From G963662905 sp963662905 (GTDB lineage Bacteria > Bacteroidota > Bacteroidia > Bacteroidales > WRLA01), in assembly GCA_963662905.2 (NCBI GenBank), contig CAXXFD010000003.1, forward strand, positions 806,001 to 870,000: a DNA stretch of 64,000 nucleotides, given 5' to 3'. Positions 61,130 to 64,000 of the stretch are shown here, piece by piece; the first letter of the stretch is position 1, and every line of letters starts with the position of its first letter. The position numbers were made by a program, and so were the translations under genes. Below the pieces are notes generated by a model. The model did not search any database and was not told the DNA's origin. It worked only from the letters and a program-made list of their open reading frames with translations.

Positions 61130-62134
61130 TTAGCCAATTTTCTCAACCATATCTGCCATACGGTTTGAGTATCCTGCTTCGTTATCGTACCAGGAAACAA
61201 TTTTTACGAAATTGCCGTCCATAACGAGTGTCATCAGTGAATCAAAGATTGAAGAATGTGGGTTGCCAATGATGTCGGTACTTACGATTGGATCTTCGCA
61301 ATATTCCAGTATACCTTTCATTGCGCCTTCGGCAGCTTCTTTAATTGCTGCATTAACTTCTTCTTTGGTAACTGTTTTTTCGAGTTCAACGGTAAGGTCA
61401 ACACATGATCCGTCAGGAGTAGGAACGCGCATTGCGAAACCATCAAGTTTTCCTTTCAGCTCAGGGATTACCAGGCCAACAGCTTTAGCGGCACCTGTTG
61501 TTGTTGGGATAATCGACATTGCTGCGGCGCGGGCACGACGAAGGTCTTTATGTGGAGCGTCGAGGATAATCTGATCGTTTGTGAAAGAGTGGATGGTATT
61601 CATCAAACCACGCTTGATACCAAATTTGTCGTTGAGTACTTTTGCAACCGGGGCAAGGCAGTTGGTAGTACATGATGCATTGGAAACAATGTTCACATCA
61701 GGTGTAAGGTTTTCTTCGTTAACACCGAGGACAACAGTTGCATCCACATCATCAGCAGATTTAGAAGGAACAGAAAGTACCACTTTGCGTGCACCTGCTT
61801 CGATATGCTTTTGGATGCCATCGCGTGAGCGGAAAACACCGGTAGATTCAACAACAACATCAACACCCAGTTCTTTCCAGGGCAGATCAGCAGGATTGCG
61901 TTCTGCATAAACTTTCAGGCGTAATCCGTTTACCACGAGATAATCTCCATCTACACTTACTTCACCCGGGAATTTTCCATGAACTGAGTCATACTTCAGC
62001 AAATGGGCAAGAGTAGCCGGGCTAGTCAGGTCATTCAGCGCTACAACTTCTACATTTTCTTTCTTCAATAAGGCGCGGAATGTGATCCTTCCGATACGGC
62101 CAAATCCGTTAATTGCTACTTTTATCTTACTCAT
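61130..62134 (-). CDS. gap: glyceraldehyde-3-phosphate dehydrogenase
   Basis: 334 aa. Catalyses oxidative phosphorylation of glyceraldehyde 3-phosphate. NAD-binding start KVAINGFGRIGRITF, Asp35 in ALNDLTSP (NAD preference), catalytic Cys155 in SNASCTTNCLAP, and SWYDNEAGYSNR near the C-terminus. Full length. It has its own promoter and terminator. Confidence 0.97.
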   Translation of the reverse strand: MSKIKVAINGFGRIGRITFRALLKKENVEVVALNDLTSPATLAHLLKYDSVHGKFPGEVSVDGDYLVVNGLRLKVYAERNPADLPWKELGVDVVVESTGVFRSRDGIQKHIEAGARKVVLSVPSKSADDVDATVVLGVNEENLTPDVNIVSNASCTTNCLAPVAKVLNDKFGIKRGLMNTIHSFTNDQIILDAPHKDLRRARAAAMSIIPTTTGAAKAVGLVIPELKGKLDGFAMRVPTPDGSCVDLTVELEKTVTKEEVNAAIKEAAEGAMKGILEYCEDPIVSTDIIGNPHSSIFDSLMTLVMDGNFVKIVSWYDNEAGYSNRMADMVEKIG

Positions 62135-62171
62135 AGTTAAATAGATTAAATTAAATAATTTAAAATCAGTG

Positions 62172-62179
62172 CAAAAGTA
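62172..62179 (-). promoter_or_regulatory. -7 box of gap
   Basis: TACTTTTG on the minus strand, followed by GC, 38 bases before the gap ATG. Confidence 0.55.
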
Positions 62180-62273
62180 CTATTTTTAGACTAATTGGAA
62201 AAGGCTTTAAATAAAATTAACGAAAAGCAGTTGCTTTATCTGCAAGAACCTGAAATTCAAACAACAACACAAA

Positions 62274-62990
62274 CTATTTTTCCGATTTTGGATCAAAAAG
62301 AAGAAGCCCTGCCTCTTCAAAAGCTACGTAAGGGACTAAAACCTCCGGACTGCCACAAGCGTATGCGCCCAGTTCGTAGGCTTCCCAACTGAATAAAATT
62401 CCTTTTTCTGTAAAATTGAAACGCTCAAAATCTTTCTTCACTTCCGGCTGCTGATCATAACAACTGTCCGGATTTTCAAAATGTGCACGCACCAAATCAT
62501 TGATTGCAGAAATTTTAATAGAATCCGAAAAATCAAGCACATCGCTGATTTTCAGAAACCGAGCCCCGGAAAAATCATAATTAAATGATGCCAGTTGCGT
62601 AAAACCATGCGCTCCGAGCATGAATTCATAATCAGTAAAACGGATACTCACAATCTTTTTATTCCGAAAAGTTACCAGATATTCGATCAGCTTTTCTGCT
62701 TTGGCGCCACTTTCGCTCAGCTGCACCATGGCTTTCAGGCTGTCGCGTTGTGCCCCACTGAAATCATATAAATGACTGGCATAAAAAGTGTCCACAGCAT
62801 GATTGAAGATTCTGGCGCTTTGGTTGTTTTCACCATCGGCCACCAAAACGGGTTTAGCAACTTTCAGTGAATAAAAATCCGTTTGCTCATCCGACTGCTC
62901 CTCTGCCAGGGCAAATGCAGGTTCTGTTTTTTTGGAAGAACAGGAAGCAAGGAATGCAATAATCAGCAGAAATAGGATATTCTTGTTCAT
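62274..62990 (-). CDS. lipoprotein, RsiV/DUF3298-like
   Basis: 238 aa. Lipobox FLASC (Cys17) after a short hydrophobic signal. The C-terminal about 130 residues (VSIRFTDYEFMLGAHGFTQLASFNYD, in part GAHGFTQLASFNYD, and FNFTEKGILFSWEAYELGAYACGSPEVLVPY, in part GAYACGSPEVLVPY) match the DUF3298 fold of RsiV-type proteins. A periplasmic or outer-membrane lipoprotein; in RsiV the domain binds lysozyme, but that cannot be assumed here. Confidence 0.75.
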   Translation of the reverse strand: MNKNILFLLIIAFLASCSSKKTEPAFALAEEQSDEQTDFYSLKVAKPVLVADGENNQSARIFNHAVDTFYASHLYDFSGAQRDSLKAMVQLSESGAKAEKLIEYLVTFRNKKIVSIRFTDYEFMLGAHGFTQLASFNYDFSGARFLKISDVLDFSDSIKISAINDLVRAHFENPDSCYDQQPEVKKDFERFNFTEKGILFSWEAYELGAYACGSPEVLVPYVAFEEAGLLLFDPKSEK

Positions 62991-63034
62991 AAGGCGTTTT
63001 TTGGAGGGTCAAAGATAAGGCTTAATTGTTAATG

Positions 63035-63160
63035 AGTGATTAGTGATCAGTGATTAGTGATGAGTGATCAGTGACTAGTGATTAGTGATCAGTGATTAGT
63101 GATCAGTGATTAGTGATCAGTGATTAGTGATCAGTGATCAGTGATCAGTGATCAGTGATG
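63035..63160. repeat. 7-bp tandem repeat AGTGATY, 18 units
   Basis: 126 bases, exactly 18 heptamers of AGTGATC or AGTGATT (occasional G or C changes), with degenerate units to about 63178. Non-coding, between two minus-strand genes. Expected to vary in copy number. Confidence 0.95.
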
Positions 63161-63200
63161 AATGAGCAGTGAGCAATGTTTTGAATGGTTAATGATTGGC

Positions 63201-63782
63201 TTATTCAACGATAAAAAGGTGTTGATTCCAAAAGTTTTTGGCGTTTTGCAGGTTTTCTTCCGTAAGGAATTTTGGATTGGGCAATGACGGTGCATAGGTT
63301 CCGGGAAAGATGGTCAGCGGTTCGTAGCTTTCGTCATTTTTATTGCAGAGCAAATGCAGCTGCCGGCTTGGGTGCATTTTTGATTGGATCATCATCACAG
63401 GCAGGCCGGCACGATCCGACCAATAAATATTTTGCTTTTCGTCATCTGACAAATCGCTCAAAGCGCATAATCCATCGAAACCAATACCACGTGGGTATTC
63501 CGATTCCGAAAAAACCAGATGAAAATGCAAGCTATTATCCTGCTGTTTTGGATGCAACTTTCTCTTCCTGATTTCCGAAATAACGAAATCATATAAAGAT
63601 GCGGGATTTTCGGTAAATGCCGGATGAAAGTAACTGCCTTTGATTTGCATCTGATTCTTTATTTCAGATAAATCCTTGTTGGCCCTTATCGCCAAATCCA
63701 GAAGATATTCTTCCGCGCATTCACGAAAATGCCGTAAAATATGAAATTGGAATTCCGGTGAGGCAGGTTTAAACTTCATCAT
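63201..63782 (-). CDS. uncharacterised 193-aa protein
   Basis: No signal peptide or membrane segment. Rich in His, Asn and aromatic residues (SLHFHLVFSESEYPRGIGFDG). Its ATG overlaps by one base the stop of the upstream membrane-protein gene (TAATG), so the two are co-translated. I cannot assign a family. Confidence 0.7.
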   Translation of the reverse strand: MMKFKPASPEFQFHILRHFRECAEEYLLDLAIRANKDLSEIKNQMQIKGSYFHPAFTENPASLYDFVISEIRKRKLHPKQQDNSLHFHLVFSESEYPRGIGFDGLCALSDLSDDEKQNIYWSDRAGLPVMMIQSKMHPSRQLHLLCNKNDESYEPLTIFPGTYAPSLPNPKFLTEENLQNAKNFWNQHLFIVE

Positions 63783-64000
63783 TATTTTCTTTTGTAATAG
63801 CCCAAAATTCCCGCCAAAATCAGCATCACCGCCAGGAGCAAACTTAAAGAACCCCAGGGGTAAATGATACTATGGTGCAGGCCAAAATTTTCCAGTAAGC
63901 CCGAAAAATCCGCAATGACACTAAAAACACTCACAAATGCCAAAATCGTGATGATGGTATTGAGCATGCGGTCGCGCTTTGACTGGAAGGTTTCGTTAAT
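63782..64000 (-). CDS. membrane protein C-terminus, cut by the window edge
   Basis: The frame is open without a stop to 64000 (the 11 codons upstream of the ATG at 63967 read INETFQSKRDR), so the ATG may be internal. It has two membrane segments (NTIITILAFVSVFSVI and LLLAVMLILAGILGYY) and a basic end. Probably the tail of a longer membrane protein; the family is not identifiable from 72 residues. Confidence 0.6.
   Translation of the reverse strand: MNETFQSKRDRMLNTIITILAFVSVFSVIADFSGLLENFGLHHSIIYPWGSLSLLLAVMLILAGILGYYKRK

Noticed and set aside
62195..62392. 65-aa plus-strand frame between gap and the lipoprotein gene
   Set aside because: Mostly antisense to the lipoprotein gene, with the gap promoter at its start.

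Overview
The window looks like a chromosomal segment of a Bacteroidota (Bacteroidetes) bacterium. Support: type IX secretion (T9SS) cargo proteins and PorQ, a TonB-dependent receptor with the long basic N-terminus seen in this phylum, MtaB, DUF5916, NfeD and DUF2061 proteins, and repeated phylum-type promoters (-7 box TAnnTTTG, e.g. TACTTTTG before the tRNA, rlmD, gap and a transporter gene). I cannot name a genus. Both ends are cut: an IS110 transposase tail at the left and a small membrane protein on the minus strand at the right.

Layout. 1-700: frameshifted IS110 remnant, a dispersed-repeat copy and tRNA-Leu(CAG). 716-5992 (minus): a tightly overlapped isoprenoid operon, HMG-CoA reductase, a GYDIA-type GHMP kinase (probable phosphomevalonate kinase), diphosphomevalonate decarboxylase, mevalonate kinase and a UbiA/MenA prenyltransferase. 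IspH, an enzyme of the alternative MEP route, lies at 29.6 kb. 6448-8490: TonB receptor. 9111-20702: a surface-protein island with a 1,772-aa T9SS cargo protein and two copies of a three-gene minus-strand operon (tiny helical protein, small T9SS protein, fibre-like protein), bracketed by two almost identical copies of a 73-aa protein with a C-terminal sorting-like tail. 21057-25364: insertion-sequence debris, namely an ISNCY pseudogene cut by an IS66, plus a tandem 650-bp duplication of the IS66 3' end that truncates an AAA ATPase gene. 26888-38620: housekeeping and scattered genes (rlmD, porQ, ispH, beta-lactamase-like lipoprotein, EamA transporter, S9 peptidase) mixed with three AAA/DUF4143 ATPase genes. 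38797-40386: AspT/YidE-type transporter. 40706-48286: one Eco57I-type restriction-modification gene broken by an IS256 and an IS4-type element and carrying an embedded Y1 (HUH) transposase-like domain whose interior is an in-frame array of GCATGC palindromes. 48.4-48.8 kb: two tandem small-RNA-like genes. 49-64 kb: a PKD/T9SS protein and a mainly housekeeping run (mtaB, lgt, IMPase, DUF2061, nfeD, macro domain, DUF5916, aroK, gap) and two lipoprotein/unknown loci.

Three things stand out. (1) Each of the three DUF4143 ATPase genes is preceded by its own three-unit repeat array with a 32-33 bp period; period and copy number are shared but the repeated sequence is private to each gene. (2) The restriction-modification gene has nested domain insertions: methyltransferase, Y1 domain, palindrome-encoded hexapeptide array, rest of Y1 domain, rest of methyltransferase; removing the IS4-type element restores the reading frame exactly. 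(3) The T9SS island shows operon duplication with a conversion-like identical block and 33-bp stem-loop repeats. All family names come from reading the translated sequences by eye; no database search was run.
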